Source: Porphyromonas pogonae
Lineage (GTDB): Bacteria > Bacteroidota > Bacteroidia > Bacteroidales > Porphyromonadaceae
Direction of reading: 5' to 3'
DNA length: 64,000 nt
NCBI RefSeq assembly: GCF_036320655.1
Contig: NZ_CP143258.1
Span: 434,001 to 498,000, forward strand
The position numbers were made by a program, and so were the translations under genes. The notes under the pieces were generated by a model. That model was not told where the DNA came from. It saw nothing but the letters and a program-made list of their open reading frames with translations, and did no database searches. Below are positions 10,383-19,594 of this stretch, piece after piece (position 1 is the stretch's first letter; each line of letters starts with the position of its first letter).

Positions 10383-10688
10383 AAATTAGCAAAAGATGAG
10401 TGTGAGACATATTTTCAGATAAGTTCCGCGTGTGGGGTTATTAGATATTTATAAAAGCTTAACTATCAAAATGTAAGTACGTAGAAGTAAAATAATGCAA
10501 CCCCTCTGTAAAAATTCAGGGAAGTATGTGCTGTGTGTTCTTAACTTTTGCTAAATTCATCGGTTAATAGAATTAGTAGGACAGCTGAAAATAATGAACT
10601 TGTACAGATAGTATAATTCTCAGAACTTTTATGCTACCAAAAAGGGAAGGTACCCGTAACCAAAATAGAAGGAGGAGGGAAGTTGTAG
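10383..10688. other. Upstream region of the patatin-like gene
   Basis: About 300 AT-rich bases between the MITE and the patatin-like gene. I see no gene; a purine-rich GGAGGAGGGA stretch at 10670-10679 can serve as ribosome binding site for the ATG at 10689. Confidence 0.5.
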
Positions 10689-11489
10689 ATGGCGGAACAA
10701 TCGAAAAGATATCAATTGGGACTGGCGCTGAGCGGAGGTAGCGCCAAAGGATTTGCCCACTTGGGAGTTCTCAAGTATTTAGAGGAAATAGGGCGCAAAC
10801 CCGATGTGATATCAGGAACCAGTTCAGGAGCTCTCATTGCTGCGTTTTATGCTGACGGACATACACCGGACAACATTGTAGAGTTACTCAGCAGGAAAGG
10901 TTTTATGGCAATGACTAATTTCCAAATACCGCAAGGGGGTATGTTTAGTACTCGTAATTTTCATGTTTATTTGGAGAGCAATCTCAAGCACAAAAGGATA
11001 GAAGACCTGAACATCCCTTTATATATACCGGTTACTGACCTTGACCATGGTAAATGCAAGGTTTTTTCGTCAGGATCTCTTGTAGATATTGTGGTCGCTT
11101 CATGTAGTATACCCGTACTTTTCAATCCTGTCATAATCGACGGTATTCATTATGTAGATGGCGGTTTGTACAAAAACTTCCCCGTATCAATCATAAGACC
11201 TCTTTGCGATACTGTGATAGGTGTCAATCTGGGTCTTGATCCTTCACCGATTTATAAAAAGTCTCTCTTGAGTATTGCTGACAGATGCTTTCAGTTCATA
11301 TTTCAGCAAAACGCTCAAAACGACAGGCAACTTTGTGATATACTACTTGAGTCTCCTGATATAACAGGTTATAGCATGTTTGAAATCAACTCCGCCCGTG
11401 GTATCATGCAGCTTGGATATGAAATGGCGAAAAAGTGCATCGAAGAGTACAACCATGAACAATCGGATGCTAATAACATGGTAAAATAA
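10689..11489 (+). CDS. Patatin-like phospholipase family protein
   Basis: This 266-residue protein is a RssA-like patatin hydrolase. The oxyanion motif GGSAKGF is near residues 15-21, the nucleophile elbow GTSSG near 42-46 and the catalytic Asp in DGGLYKN near 157, so the Ser-Asp dyad is intact. No signal peptide is seen, so it probably acts on lipids from the cytoplasmic side. It lies seven bases before the GH13 gene and is probably cotranscribed with it. The lipid substrate is unknown. Confidence 0.9.
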   Translation: MAEQSKRYQLGLALSGGSAKGFAHLGVLKYLEEIGRKPDVISGTSSGALIAAFYADGHTPDNIVELLSRKGFMAMTNFQIPQGGMFSTRNFHVYLESNLKHKRIEDLNIPLYIPVTDLDHGKCKVFSSGSLVDIVVASCSIPVLFNPVIIDGIHYVDGGLYKNFPVSIIRPLCDTVIGVNLGLDPSPIYKKSLLSIADRCFQFIFQQNAQNDRQLCDILLESPDITGYSMFEINSARGIMQLGYEMAKKCIEEYNHEQSDANNMVK

Positions 11490-11496
11490 GAATGAA

Positions 11497-13191
11497 ATGA
11501 AGAAAAACGGCAAAATAGTAATATACTCGGTACTCCCACGTCTTTTTGATAATAAAAATATTTCGAGGATACCGAATGGAAGCATCAAAACCAACGGGTG
11601 CGGCAAATTCTCAGGCTTTTCCCATGAGGCTCTCAAAGCAATCAGAGATTTTGGCGTTACTCACATTTGGTATGTAGGAGTATTACAGCATGCCAGTACT
11701 ACGCCTTACGAAACGGAAAATCTTGGTTCTGATTTTTCCGGCATCGTCAAAGGCAAAGCCGGTTCGCCTTATGCCATTACCGACTACTATGACGTGGATG
11801 CGGATCTTGCCGATATACCTGCTGATCGTATGCGAGAGTTTGATGAACTCATCATCCGTAATCATAATTTAGGACTCAAGGTAATTATTGATTTCGTTCC
11901 CAATCATGTCGCACGTCAATACAAATCCAAGAATAAACCTCCGCACGTCCATGACTTGGGGGAATACGACAATAAGGAAAAAGCTTTTGATCCCCAAAAC
12001 AATTTCTATTATCTACCCGGTCAAACCCTTACGCTTACCTTCGGAGCCAATGAAGAAGACTATCTATACAGTGAATTCCCTGCCAAAGTTTCCGGTAACG
12101 ACCGTTTTACGGCACAAGTGTCCGAGGATGATTGGTACGAGACCGTAAAACTTAATTACGGGGTAGACTATATGGATAATAAGCATACCTATTTTGATCC
12201 CATACCGGATACTTGGCATCGTATGTTGGAGATCCTTCAGTTTTGGGCTTCCAAAGGTGTCGATGGCTTTCGCTGCGACATGGCAGAGATGGTGCCGGTA
12301 GAGTTTTGGAGATGGTGTATCCCTCAAATCAAGAGCGTTTATCCCGTCATCTTTATAGCCGAGATTTACCAGTCTTTAATGTATCGCTCTTATATTGAGG
12401 CCGGTTTTGACTTCCTCTATGACAAAGTGGGTGTATATGATACGTTGAGACGCATTATCAACAAAGAGTCACCGGTATTTTCTTTCGGTCAGGCACGAGC
12501 TCTTACGGCTGATTTTACCAAGCATATGCTGTATTTTTTGGAAAATCATGATGAGCAGCGTATCGCCTCGGACTTCTTTGCCGGTAATGCCGGCCGCGGG
12601 TTACCTGGCGTAGCCTTGGCGGCCTTGTGTGGTAAGAATCCTTTCATGCTTTACTTTGCTCAGGAACTCGGAGAGAGAGCGATGGACAAGGAGGGGTTTA
12701 GCGGACGCGATGGTAGAACTACTATTTTCGATTACTGGAGTCTTGATACAATGCAACGCTGGATCAACGAAGGTAAATACAATGAAGACAGGCTTACTAC
12801 CGATGAGCGCCGAGTAAGACGTTTCTACAAGAAGATCTTTGCGGATATTTGTACTGAAGAAGCCATCTCTTTCGGTGATTTTTATGATTTGTGTCCTGCC
12901 AATATGACCAATGATTCATTCAGAGCATCACGCCATTATTCCTTTATGCGCTATTGGGCCGGTGAGATTATTTTGGTAGTATGTAATTTCTCCAATACGC
13001 AAGACAAACTCTCTATAATCATTCCTCAAGAGGCATTTGAGGCTATCGGTCTCAAGGAGAATATACCTCTCCGTGCTACAGATCTCTTCACCGGTATCAC
13101 TGCTATAGATACCCTTACTTATCATGCTCCGTATGAAATTATTGTTGCTCCTTATAGAGTTCGCGTGATAAAATTTAGTAAACAAGAATAA
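11497..13191 (+). CDS. GH13 alpha-amylase family glycoside hydrolase, cytoplasmic
   Basis: A 564-residue (beta/alpha)8 enzyme of the alpha-amylase family. Conserved GH13 regions are present: region I DFVPNH, region II GFRCDMAEM with the nucleophile Asp near residue 261, region III FIAEIY with the acid Glu near 289 and region IV ENHDEQR with Asp near 352. There is no signal peptide, so it likely works on internal alpha-glucans or imported maltooligosaccharides. A beta-sandwich domain follows the barrel. The exact specificity (amylase, transferase or debranching) cannot be decided from sequence alone. Confidence 0.88.
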   Translation: MKKNGKIVIYSVLPRLFDNKNISRIPNGSIKTNGCGKFSGFSHEALKAIRDFGVTHIWYVGVLQHASTTPYETENLGSDFSGIVKGKAGSPYAITDYYDVDADLADIPADRMREFDELIIRNHNLGLKVIIDFVPNHVARQYKSKNKPPHVHDLGEYDNKEKAFDPQNNFYYLPGQTLTLTFGANEEDYLYSEFPAKVSGNDRFTAQVSEDDWYETVKLNYGVDYMDNKHTYFDPIPDTWHRMLEILQFWASKGVDGFRCDMAEMVPVEFWRWCIPQIKSVYPVIFIAEIYQSLMYRSYIEAGFDFLYDKVGVYDTLRRIINKESPVFSFGQARALTADFTKHMLYFLENHDEQRIASDFFAGNAGRGLPGVALAALCGKNPFMLYFAQELGERAMDKEGFSGRDGRTTIFDYWSLDTMQRWINEGKYNEDRLTTDERRVRRFYKKIFADICTEEAISFGDFYDLCPANMTNDSFRASRHYSFMRYWAGEIILVVCNFSNTQDKLSIIIPQEAFEAIGLKENIPLRATDLFTGITAIDTLTYHAPYEIIVAPYRVRVIKFSKQE

Positions 13192-13197
13192 AACTAT

Positions 13198-13205
13198 TAA
13201 TTTTG
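13198..13205 (+). promoter_or_regulatory. Predicted -7 box (TAATTTTG) before prsA
   Basis: TAATTTTG matches TAnnTTTG and lies about 58 bases before the prsA ATG, just after the GH13 stop. No clear -33 element is seen. Confidence 0.4.
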
Positions 13206-13262
13206 TAGCCGAAAGTGTGCCACACACAGCCTATCTATTAGGAGCTAATCTATAACACGATA

Positions 13263-14210
13263 ATGAATACAATTAAAGAAAACAACTACGCGGTTTTTGC
13301 CGGATCAAATTCGCTACATCTGGCCGAAGAGATCTGTAAAAGTCTGGGATGCCCACTAGGGAAAATGACAACGGAACACTTCGCTGACGGTGAATTTGCG
13401 GTTTATTATGAAGAAAGCATTCGCGGAAAGGATGTTTTTTTGGTGCAGTCTACCACTCCCTCTGCAGACAATCTGCTGGAACTCCTTCTTATGGTCGATG
13501 CGGCCAAGCGTGCATCGGCGCACTACATTACTGCCGTTATCCCTTACTTCGGTTGGGCAAGACAAGATAGAAAGGACAAACCCCGTGTTTCTATCGGTGC
13601 CAAGCTTATAGCGGATATGTTGGGAAGTGCCGGTATCACCCGGCTCATTACCATGGATTTGCATGCCGATCAGATTCAGGGATTCTTCAATGTGCCGGTA
13701 GACCACCTCTACGCGTCTTCTGTTTTTCTGGAATATATCAACAGAGAACTAAATCTCAACAACCTCGTTATAGCTACTCCTGATGTGGGCGGAACCAAAC
13801 GTGCCAATAGTTATGCCAAACACTTGGGTGTACCTATGGTAATATGTCACAAGAGCCGTATCAAAGCCAATGAAGTGGCAGAAATGAGAATCATCGGTGA
13901 TGTGCAGCGCAAAGATGTATTGCTTATCGATGATATCGTGGATACCGCCGGTACCATTACTAAAGCCGGTAACCTCATGATGGAAAATGGAGCCAAGAGT
14001 GTAAGGGCTATTGCCAGCCATGCCGTGATGAGCGATCCTGCTACTCAGCGTGTATCTGATTCTGCTCTGGTGGAGATGATCTTTACCGATTCCATCAGCC
14101 TCAAGAAACAATGCGACAAGATCAGAATACTTCCCGTAGCTGAAATGTTTGCCGAGGCTATCAAGCGTGTGTGCAACCACGAGTCTATCAGCTCGCTTTA
14201 CACCATCTGA
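13263..14210 (+). CDS. prsA: Ribose-phosphate pyrophosphokinase
   Basis: The 315-residue enzyme makes PRPP from ribose 5-phosphate and ATP for nucleotide, histidine and NAD synthesis in the cytoplasm. The class I signatures are visible: FADGEFAVYYEESIRGKDVF near the N-terminus, YFGWARQDRK in the catalytic flexible region, TMDLHADQIQGFF and the PRPP-binding loop LIDDIVDTAGT near residues 219-229. Length is typical. It has its own predicted promoter and is followed by a terminator. Confidence 0.97.
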   Translation: MNTIKENNYAVFAGSNSLHLAEEICKSLGCPLGKMTTEHFADGEFAVYYEESIRGKDVFLVQSTTPSADNLLELLLMVDAAKRASAHYITAVIPYFGWARQDRKDKPRVSIGAKLIADMLGSAGITRLITMDLHADQIQGFFNVPVDHLYASSVFLEYINRELNLNNLVIATPDVGGTKRANSYAKHLGVPMVICHKSRIKANEVAEMRIIGDVQRKDVLLIDDIVDTAGTITKAGNLMMENGAKSVRAIASHAVMSDPATQRVSDSALVEMIFTDSISLKKQCDKIRILPVAEMFAEAIKRVCNHESISSLYTI

Positions 14211-14254
14211 TATTCAGCATTACGGGAGGTTTTTCTCCCCAATAATATAATTGA

Positions 14255-14290
14255 GAAGGAAGAAGACGCCTGTTTTCTTCCTTCTTTTTT
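14255..14290 (+). terminator. Rho-independent terminator after prsA
   Basis: GAAGGAAGAA (14255-14264) pairs with TTCTTCCTTC (14275-14284) and is followed by a run of six T. It lies 45 bases after the prsA stop and upstream of the radical-SAM gene start at 14344, which argues against a longer start for that gene. Confidence 0.8.
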
Positions 14291-14343
14291 CTTTCAATAT
14301 AGGTCTTTGGAGTCTCAGATTTTGTGTTTACTTTAGTAACAGT

Positions 14344-15615
14344 ATGATCAATGATAAGACATTAAATAAACTCAAAACTCTCACTGAAGCTGCCAAATAC
14401 GATGTCTCGTGTGCTTCCAGCGGTTCCAGGCGTACCAATACTAAAAACGGTATTGGCTCAGCTGCTTATTCCGGTATTTGTCATTCTTTTACTTCGGATG
14501 GTAGGTGTGTGTCATTGTTCAAGATTATGCTCAGCAACTATTGTATTTATGACTGTGCCTACTGTGTCAATCGCAGGAGCAATGATGTACCGCGAGCCAC
14601 TTTTACCCCGGAAGAAATCATAGAGATTACATTGGAGTTTTATAAGAGGAACTATATCGAAGGTCTGTTCCTCAGCTCCGGTGTTATAGGTACTCCCGAT
14701 AACACCATGGAGTTGATGTTGCGTGTAGTCAAAGGACTTCGTACCATGCATCGATTCAATGGTTATATTCATATGAAAGCTATACCCGGTGCCAGCCGAG
14801 GACTTATCGATGAGGCAGGCCTATATGCTGATCGTATGAGTGTCAATATAGAAATCCCTTCCGAGCCGGAGCTTAAGATGATAGCTCCCGACAAAGATTT
14901 TCAAAGTGTATTCACCCCCATGGCATTTATTCGTGACGGCATCGTGCAGAATGTAGAAGAGCGGAGTAAGTTTCGCAAAGCTCCCCGCTACGTACCCGGA
15001 GGGCAGAGTACACAGCTTATCATCGGAGCCACACCGGAGACCGATAAGCAGATTTTGGATCTTACAGCATCACTATACAGCGGGCCTCAGCTCAAACGGG
15101 TATATTATTCAGGTTATATCCCCGTCAACAACGATGCCAGATTGCCCGCACTCAAGACGCCTCCGCTCAAGCGTGAGAACCGCCTGTATCAAGCCGATTG
15201 GCTACTGCGCTTTTATCACTTCGACGTCAAAGAAATACTCGATGATTCGAGACCCAATTTGGATCTGGATGTTGATCCCAAAACCGGCTGGGCTTTGAGG
15301 CATCCGGAATTCTTCCCCGTCGATGTCAATACAGCTAGCTACGAAGCTATACTCCGTGTCCCGGGTATTGGAGTCAAATCTGCTAAACTTATTGTAGCTT
15401 CGCGTCGCTACGGCAGACTTGCCTTTGATAACCTCAAAAAGATGGGTGTGGTGATGAAACGTGCACGCTACTTCCTCATGTGCCGTGAATTGCCCATGCA
15501 AGGTGTCAATGAGTTAGGGCCTGACAGGTTGCGGGAGTTGATTGCCGGCAAGAAGACGTCTATGAAGACCATAGATGCCGTGCAAATGACTATTGACTTT
15601 GGCGATGATTACTGA
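14344..15615 (+). CDS. Putative DNA modification/repair radical SAM protein
   Basis: About 423 residues. I start at ATG 14344 (MINDKTLNK) because an upstream in-frame start would run through the prsA terminator. The radical-SAM cluster motif CIYDCAYC is near residues 66-73. A helix-hairpin-helix, PGIGVKSAKLIVASRR, near 339-355 suggests DNA binding. This matches the family annotated as 'putative DNA modification/repair radical SAM protein', which is usually followed, as here, by its partner protein. Reaction and substrate are unknown. The two genes overlap by 11 bases. Confidence 0.88.
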   Translation: MINDKTLNKLKTLTEAAKYDVSCASSGSRRTNTKNGIGSAAYSGICHSFTSDGRCVSLFKIMLSNYCIYDCAYCVNRRSNDVPRATFTPEEIIEITLEFYKRNYIEGLFLSSGVIGTPDNTMELMLRVVKGLRTMHRFNGYIHMKAIPGASRGLIDEAGLYADRMSVNIEIPSEPELKMIAPDKDFQSVFTPMAFIRDGIVQNVEERSKFRKAPRYVPGGQSTQLIIGATPETDKQILDLTASLYSGPQLKRVYYSGYIPVNNDARLPALKTPPLKRENRLYQADWLLRFYHFDVKEILDDSRPNLDLDVDPKTGWALRHPEFFPVDVNTASYEAILRVPGIGVKSAKLIVASRRYGRLAFDNLKKMGVVMKRARYFLMCRELPMQGVNELGPDRLRELIAGKKTSMKTIDAVQMTIDFGDDY

Positions 15616-16408
15616 TCCTCACACGCATGATCCGCTATTGTTTGTGTATGACGGCACACTTGAGGGGCTGCTTTCGTGCGTGTTCTATGCTTATTTACAC
15701 AAATTGCAACCTCACGACATCGTGCCGGACTACGAGCCGCTTCCTATCTTCTGTGCGCATACTTACACAGTGCCCACCACTGCGGAACATAGCCGAAGGG
15801 TGTGGGTTGCACTGCTCAAGAAGCTAAGCCCCATGGGACGCAATACCATCTTGCATGTGTGGCTATCGGAGATGCGTGAGCGGGAGATGCTCCTCTTCAG
15901 GTATATCTGTAAAAATATCGATTATAAAGGCAAATCCATAGAAACGAACTTTGCTGATGCAGATGTGTTGCGTTGTCGTGAGATAGCACACAAAGTAGGT
16001 GCTGAAGCCCATAAGATGAAAGAGTTCGTACGCTTTCAGGAGATGGCCGATGGGATATACTTTGCCCCCATCAAGCCCAAGTATGATGTGCTCTCTCTGA
16101 TCGAGTCACACTTCCGTAAGCGCTTTGGATCGCTCAGGTGGATCATCTATGATGTAAGGCGCAGCTACGGATTGCACTGCCGTGATGGGAAGACGGAGGA
16201 GATCACACTTGATCTCAACGAACACATCAGCATCGGTCATGGCCGTTTGTCGGCAGATATCGTCTCGCAACAGGAGCAAATGCTCAGGCAGATGTGGCAG
16301 ACTTATTTCAAAACTCTGGCAATACCCGAGCGATTCAATCCCAAAGTACAGCGAGGCCATATGCCACGCCGTTTCTGGAGCCATCTCACCGAGATGCAAG
16401 AGGAGTAA
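15605..16408 (+). CDS. Partner of the radical SAM DNA-metabolism protein (TIGR03915/DUF4130 type)
   Basis: A 267-residue soluble protein that starts inside the end of the preceding gene (ATG 15605; a TTG at 15593 is also in frame). The opening FVYDGTLEGLLSCVFYAY and the end region with RRFWSHLTEM match the family known as SAM-linked DNA-metabolism-associated protein with a DUF4130 domain. It occurs next to the radical-SAM partner across many bacteria, so the two probably act together. DUF4130 has been likened to uracil-DNA glycosylases, but I see no direct proof of activity here. Confidence 0.85.
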   Translation: MITDPHTHDPLLFVYDGTLEGLLSCVFYAYLHKLQPHDIVPDYEPLPIFCAHTYTVPTTAEHSRRVWVALLKKLSPMGRNTILHVWLSEMREREMLLFRYICKNIDYKGKSIETNFADADVLRCREIAHKVGAEAHKMKEFVRFQEMADGIYFAPIKPKYDVLSLIESHFRKRFGSLRWIIYDVRRSYGLHCRDGKTEEITLDLNEHISIGHGRLSADIVSQQEQMLRQMWQTYFKTLAIPERFNPKVQRGHMPRRFWSHLTEMQEE

Positions 16409-16467
16409 TGGTGGGCAAGTCACACCTACACCATGGGCAACATGGCTTATGCCCCGGAGCAATTCAT

Positions 16468-16475
16468 TATCTTTG
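16468..16475 (+). promoter_or_regulatory. Predicted -7 box (TATCTTTG) before the CCA-adding enzyme gene
   Basis: TATCTTTG is a perfect TAnnTTTG match and lies only 18 bases before the ATG at 16494, so the leader would be short. Confidence 0.5.
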
Positions 16476-16493
16476 TACAATAAAACAATGTAA

Positions 16494-17945
16494 ATGATAG
16501 ACCAAAATATAATAGATGAGAAGCTGGATCAACCGGTTTTTCACCTGATTTCTGAGGCTGCGGATGAGTTAGGGGTGGAGGCTTATGTAGTTGGTGGTTA
16601 TGTACGTGACCTGTTTCTACATCGTCCGTCCAAAGATATCGATGTGGTGTCTGTGGGACGAGGCATCGATTTGGCCAAAGCTTTTGCGCATAAGTTGGGC
16701 AAAGGAGCACGGGTGTCTGTATTCGCACGTTTTGGTACGGCTCAGGTCAAAAAGAAAGATCTTGAGGTCGAGTTTGTGGGTGCTCGCAAAGAGAGTTACT
16801 CACAAGATAGTCGCAAGCCTTTTGTTGAAGACGGCACGCTCGAAGACGACCAAAGACGCCGTGACTTTACCATCAATGCTTTGGCGATATGTCTCAATCA
16901 TGATAGATACGGCGAACTTATAGATCCTTTCGGAGGTATTGATGATATGGAAGATCTCACCATACGCACCCCGCTTGATCCCGATATCACCTTTAGCGAT
17001 GATCCCTTACGCATGATGCGAGCCATACGCTTCGCCTCGCAGTTAGGCTTCTTTATACATCCTGATACGTTCGAGGCTATTGTGCGCAATGCTCACCGTA
17101 TAGACATCGTATCTGCCGAGCGCATTATAGAGGAGTTGCACAAAATCATGCTTTCTCCCAAGCCCTCTATAGGATTGGAGCTTTTTGAGCTCTCGGGCTT
17201 GATGCGCAGGGTATTTCCTGAGCTTCTTGAACTCAAAGGAGCAGAGACGTGTGACGGAGTGGGACACAAGGATAATCTGTCTCACACCTACAAAGTTGTG
17301 GACAACCTTGCTAAGGTGCTCAATCGTCGGGGTCGCAGTGAGGGAGACCTATGGCTTTTGTGGGGTGCTCTGCTACACGATATAGGCAAGCCTCGCACCA
17401 AGAAGTTCGACCCTCGCCTGGGGTGGACATTTCACAATCACAACTTCGTGGGAGCCAAGATGCTTCCCAAGATTTTCAAAAGATTGCGCTTACCTCTGGA
17501 TGCTAAGTTGAAGTATGTCCAAAAACTAGTGGAGCTACATATGCGCCCTGCCTCATTGGTCGATGAGGGGGTGTCTGACTCAGCTGTAAGACGCCTTCTA
17601 TTTGAGGCTGGTGACGACATTGATGACCTCATGTTGCTGGTAGAAGCTGATATCACCAGCAAGAATCCTGAGATAGTGCGTAAATATCTCGACAATTACA
17701 ATGTTGTAAGGCAGAAATTGCTCGATCTGGAAGAAAAAGATCGGTTACGTAATTTCCAACCGCCTATTACAGGAGAGATGATCATGGACACTTTCGGTCT
17801 CGCTCCATGTCGTGAGGTAGGATCTATCAAAGATGCCATCAAAGATGCTATTCTCGATGGTGTTATCCCCAATGAATATGAAGCTGCTCATGCATATATG
17901 CTCAAAAAAGCCCGCTCTATGGGACTTACCCCTGTGAGTAAGTAA
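16494..17945 (+). CDS. CCA tRNA nucleotidyltransferase with HD domain
   Basis: A 483-residue class II nucleotidyltransferase of the CCA-adding/poly(A) polymerase family. The head motif GGYVRDLFL followed by DIDVV (residues about 35-53) carries the catalytic aspartates. RRRDFTINALA and the RNA/nucleotide recognition words DPLRMMRAIRFA follow. The C-terminal half has an HD phosphohydrolase domain (LLHDIGKPRT near 291-300). It probably adds or repairs CCA at tRNA 3' ends; this is needed here, since the two tRNA-Val genes in this window do not encode CCA. The HD domain may remove 2',3'-cyclic phosphate, as in other HD-containing family members. Confidence 0.92.
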   Translation: MIDQNIIDEKLDQPVFHLISEAADELGVEAYVVGGYVRDLFLHRPSKDIDVVSVGRGIDLAKAFAHKLGKGARVSVFARFGTAQVKKKDLEVEFVGARKESYSQDSRKPFVEDGTLEDDQRRRDFTINALAICLNHDRYGELIDPFGGIDDMEDLTIRTPLDPDITFSDDPLRMMRAIRFASQLGFFIHPDTFEAIVRNAHRIDIVSAERIIEELHKIMLSPKPSIGLELFELSGLMRRVFPELLELKGAETCDGVGHKDNLSHTYKVVDNLAKVLNRRGRSEGDLWLLWGALLHDIGKPRTKKFDPRLGWTFHNHNFVGAKMLPKIFKRLRLPLDAKLKYVQKLVELHMRPASLVDEGVSDSAVRRLLFEAGDDIDDLMLLVEADITSKNPEIVRKYLDNYNVVRQKLLDLEEKDRLRNFQPPITGEMIMDTFGLAPCREVGSIKDAIKDAILDGVIPNEYEAAHAYMLKKARSMGLTPVSK

Positions 17946-18001
17946 GAGTATATGTTGTGTGATACCATTATTGGCACAGATTTGGGCTTTGGAGCAGAAG
18001 T

Positions 18002-18188
18002 GAGACTGTTGCAAAAGTCAACAGTCTCATGGATTTTGGAGGGAAAGCCGACAAAAGACACTTTGACCGGGCAGAGAGGGTAAAGTGCAAGGCGCTAAGA
18101 GTGAGTGCACAGGGAGTTTACTTCAGGTAAATGACCAAGCGCGAATCTCGCAAGCAACGAAGCAATTTGCCTGCTATGCAACGGTCTC
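18002..18188 (-). mobile_element. 187-bp MITE, copy 2 (inverted)
   Basis: This is the inverted copy of the element at 10196-10382. It starts GAGACTGTTGCAAAAGTC and ends ATGCAACGGTCTC. The hairpin end lies nearest the upstream CCA gene, 56 bases after its stop. No target duplication is obvious (GAAGT against ATGAC). Confidence 0.85.
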
Positions 18189-18350
18189 ATGACAGGTAAA
18201 CGATGTTTTGGGATTTGTGTGTGTTTATATGTATCTCGGGTTTGTAGTTAAGAGACTGAAAAGGAGTATCATTTTGTCAGCATAATGAGTATATTCCACA
18301 CTCTCTGATTTCCCTGTTTTTATGGTTTATTTCGTGCTACTATGCGGTAC

Positions 18351-18381
18351 TTGACAAGAGGGGCAAAAGATTGTATCTTTG
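18351..18381 (+). promoter_or_regulatory. Orphan promoter, TTGAC-N18-TATCTTTG
   Basis: TTGAC (18351-18355) and TATCTTTG (18374-18381) have a spacing close to that of known Bacteroidota -33/-7 promoters. No open reading frame with a recognisable product follows, so it may drive an RNA. Confidence 0.45.
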
Positions 18382-19150
18382 TACCCGACGCCTGCTTCAT
18401 TTATCCCCGTATGTTTTATTGATCAGATCCCAATTTTATAAAGACATGCAGACAAACACCCCTATACTGCTTGTATTGATGAATAACGAGAGTTTATCGT
18501 CCCGGATTTCGTGCTTTTGTCAGAGGCGTATGTTGGTGATTCCTCAGAATCAAAAGCTTTATTGAATCCTCTGATATACCGAGTTGCTTCATGAGACCTT
18601 ACCTCCCCCTGTGTTATTAGAGCTCGATTTCACACTATTGTTCCATACGGCTTAGTTTCTATTTGCACATTATCTGCCAGCCTACTCCGAGCATGGCCGT
18701 TTTTTTGTGTCCTTCCCCCAACTCCCGTTACAAGGATACTTATTTCATCATATAAGAACCTCTGACCTATGTATAGAGTCTATTGACTTATCGTACACGG
18801 TCGGTCATCCTATCATATAAGGTCGGTTGTCCGTATATATTAGAATCGAAGACTCCATAGAATGATCCATGGGGTCAAGCATTCAGGTGAAAATATTATA
18901 ATAACAGCCTGTTATATATTTCAGCTATTTATGATTGTGCGTTGTTTTGAGACTTTGGTTTAATTAGCCCTTCTGAAGTGACCTGAAAATATTGGGAACC
19001 CCAAAAAATTGCTCGATTTTGATACAAATAATCATGTTTACTTAACTGTAAAAGCTAAAAAAGAGGTCAATATGTGGCTTACTTAAATTGTTTAGTTGGC
19101 TTATATATCGTGTTTTATAATAGAGGCTCTCGTCAAACCCCTCTTTCATC

Positions 19151-19171
19151 ATTTTGACAAAATGTCAAAAT
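19151..19171. promoter_or_regulatory. 21-bp palindrome, possible operator
   Basis: ATTTTGACA-AAA-TGTCAAAAT is a perfect 9+3+9 inverted repeat in non-coding DNA about 420 bases before purH. It could be a repressor site; no regulator is identified. Confidence 0.3.
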
Positions 19172-19537
19172 TGATTCCTTCTTTCCTATGGATGAGTACT
19201 ACAAAGATCGTTGCCTTATCCCTATCGTATAGATGATGGATGTAAGGGGTCTGTTTCAATTCATAGTCTTGGTTTTTATGAGTAGAATACTCATCGCAAC
19301 AAGCTGCATAGGGAAGAACTAAGAAGGCGTTTTTATTGAACGTATGGGTAATATATGTGTAAATTAAGGCAATGTAAATAACATTGAATTTCCGTATACA
19401 AAATTGTGTTACGACGTAATTTTGAATGATATAACAACGTTAATAAAACAATGAATAGCTGAAGTTATAAAAAAAATGAGTATTATTGCCAACTATATCC
19501 CATAATGATAAGGTATTAGCTATTGAGGTTGTTAAAA

Positions 19538-19545
19538 ATAAGATT
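19538..19545 (+). promoter_or_regulatory. Predicted -7 box (TAACTTTG) before purH
   Basis: A TAACTTTG word lies in the AT-rich DNA about 50 bases before the purH ATG and is preceded by a TTG-containing stretch. The position is approximate to a few bases. Confidence 0.45.
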
Positions 19546-19594
19546 AACTTTGTGCGAGTTAAAAACGTTTAACTTCTAAAATTAAGATTCACAG

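Larger units (their letters stand above)
18189..19594. other. 1.4-kb gene-poor region
   Basis: No protein gene is convincing in this stretch. It holds an orphan promoter-like pair at 18351-18381, a structured stretch around 18517-18578 (TCAGAGG/CCTCTGA with an inner GATTC-CTCA-GAATC hairpin), repeated GGTCGGT words at 18799-18831, a 21-bp palindrome at 19151-19171 and the purH promoter near 19538. It may contain an untranslated RNA or decayed sequence. Confidence 0.5.

Noticed and set aside
10194-10454. 86-codon open frame through MITE copy 1
   Set aside because: It starts inside the MITE end and is not kept as a full frame in the other copies; the shared sequence is explained by the mobile element.
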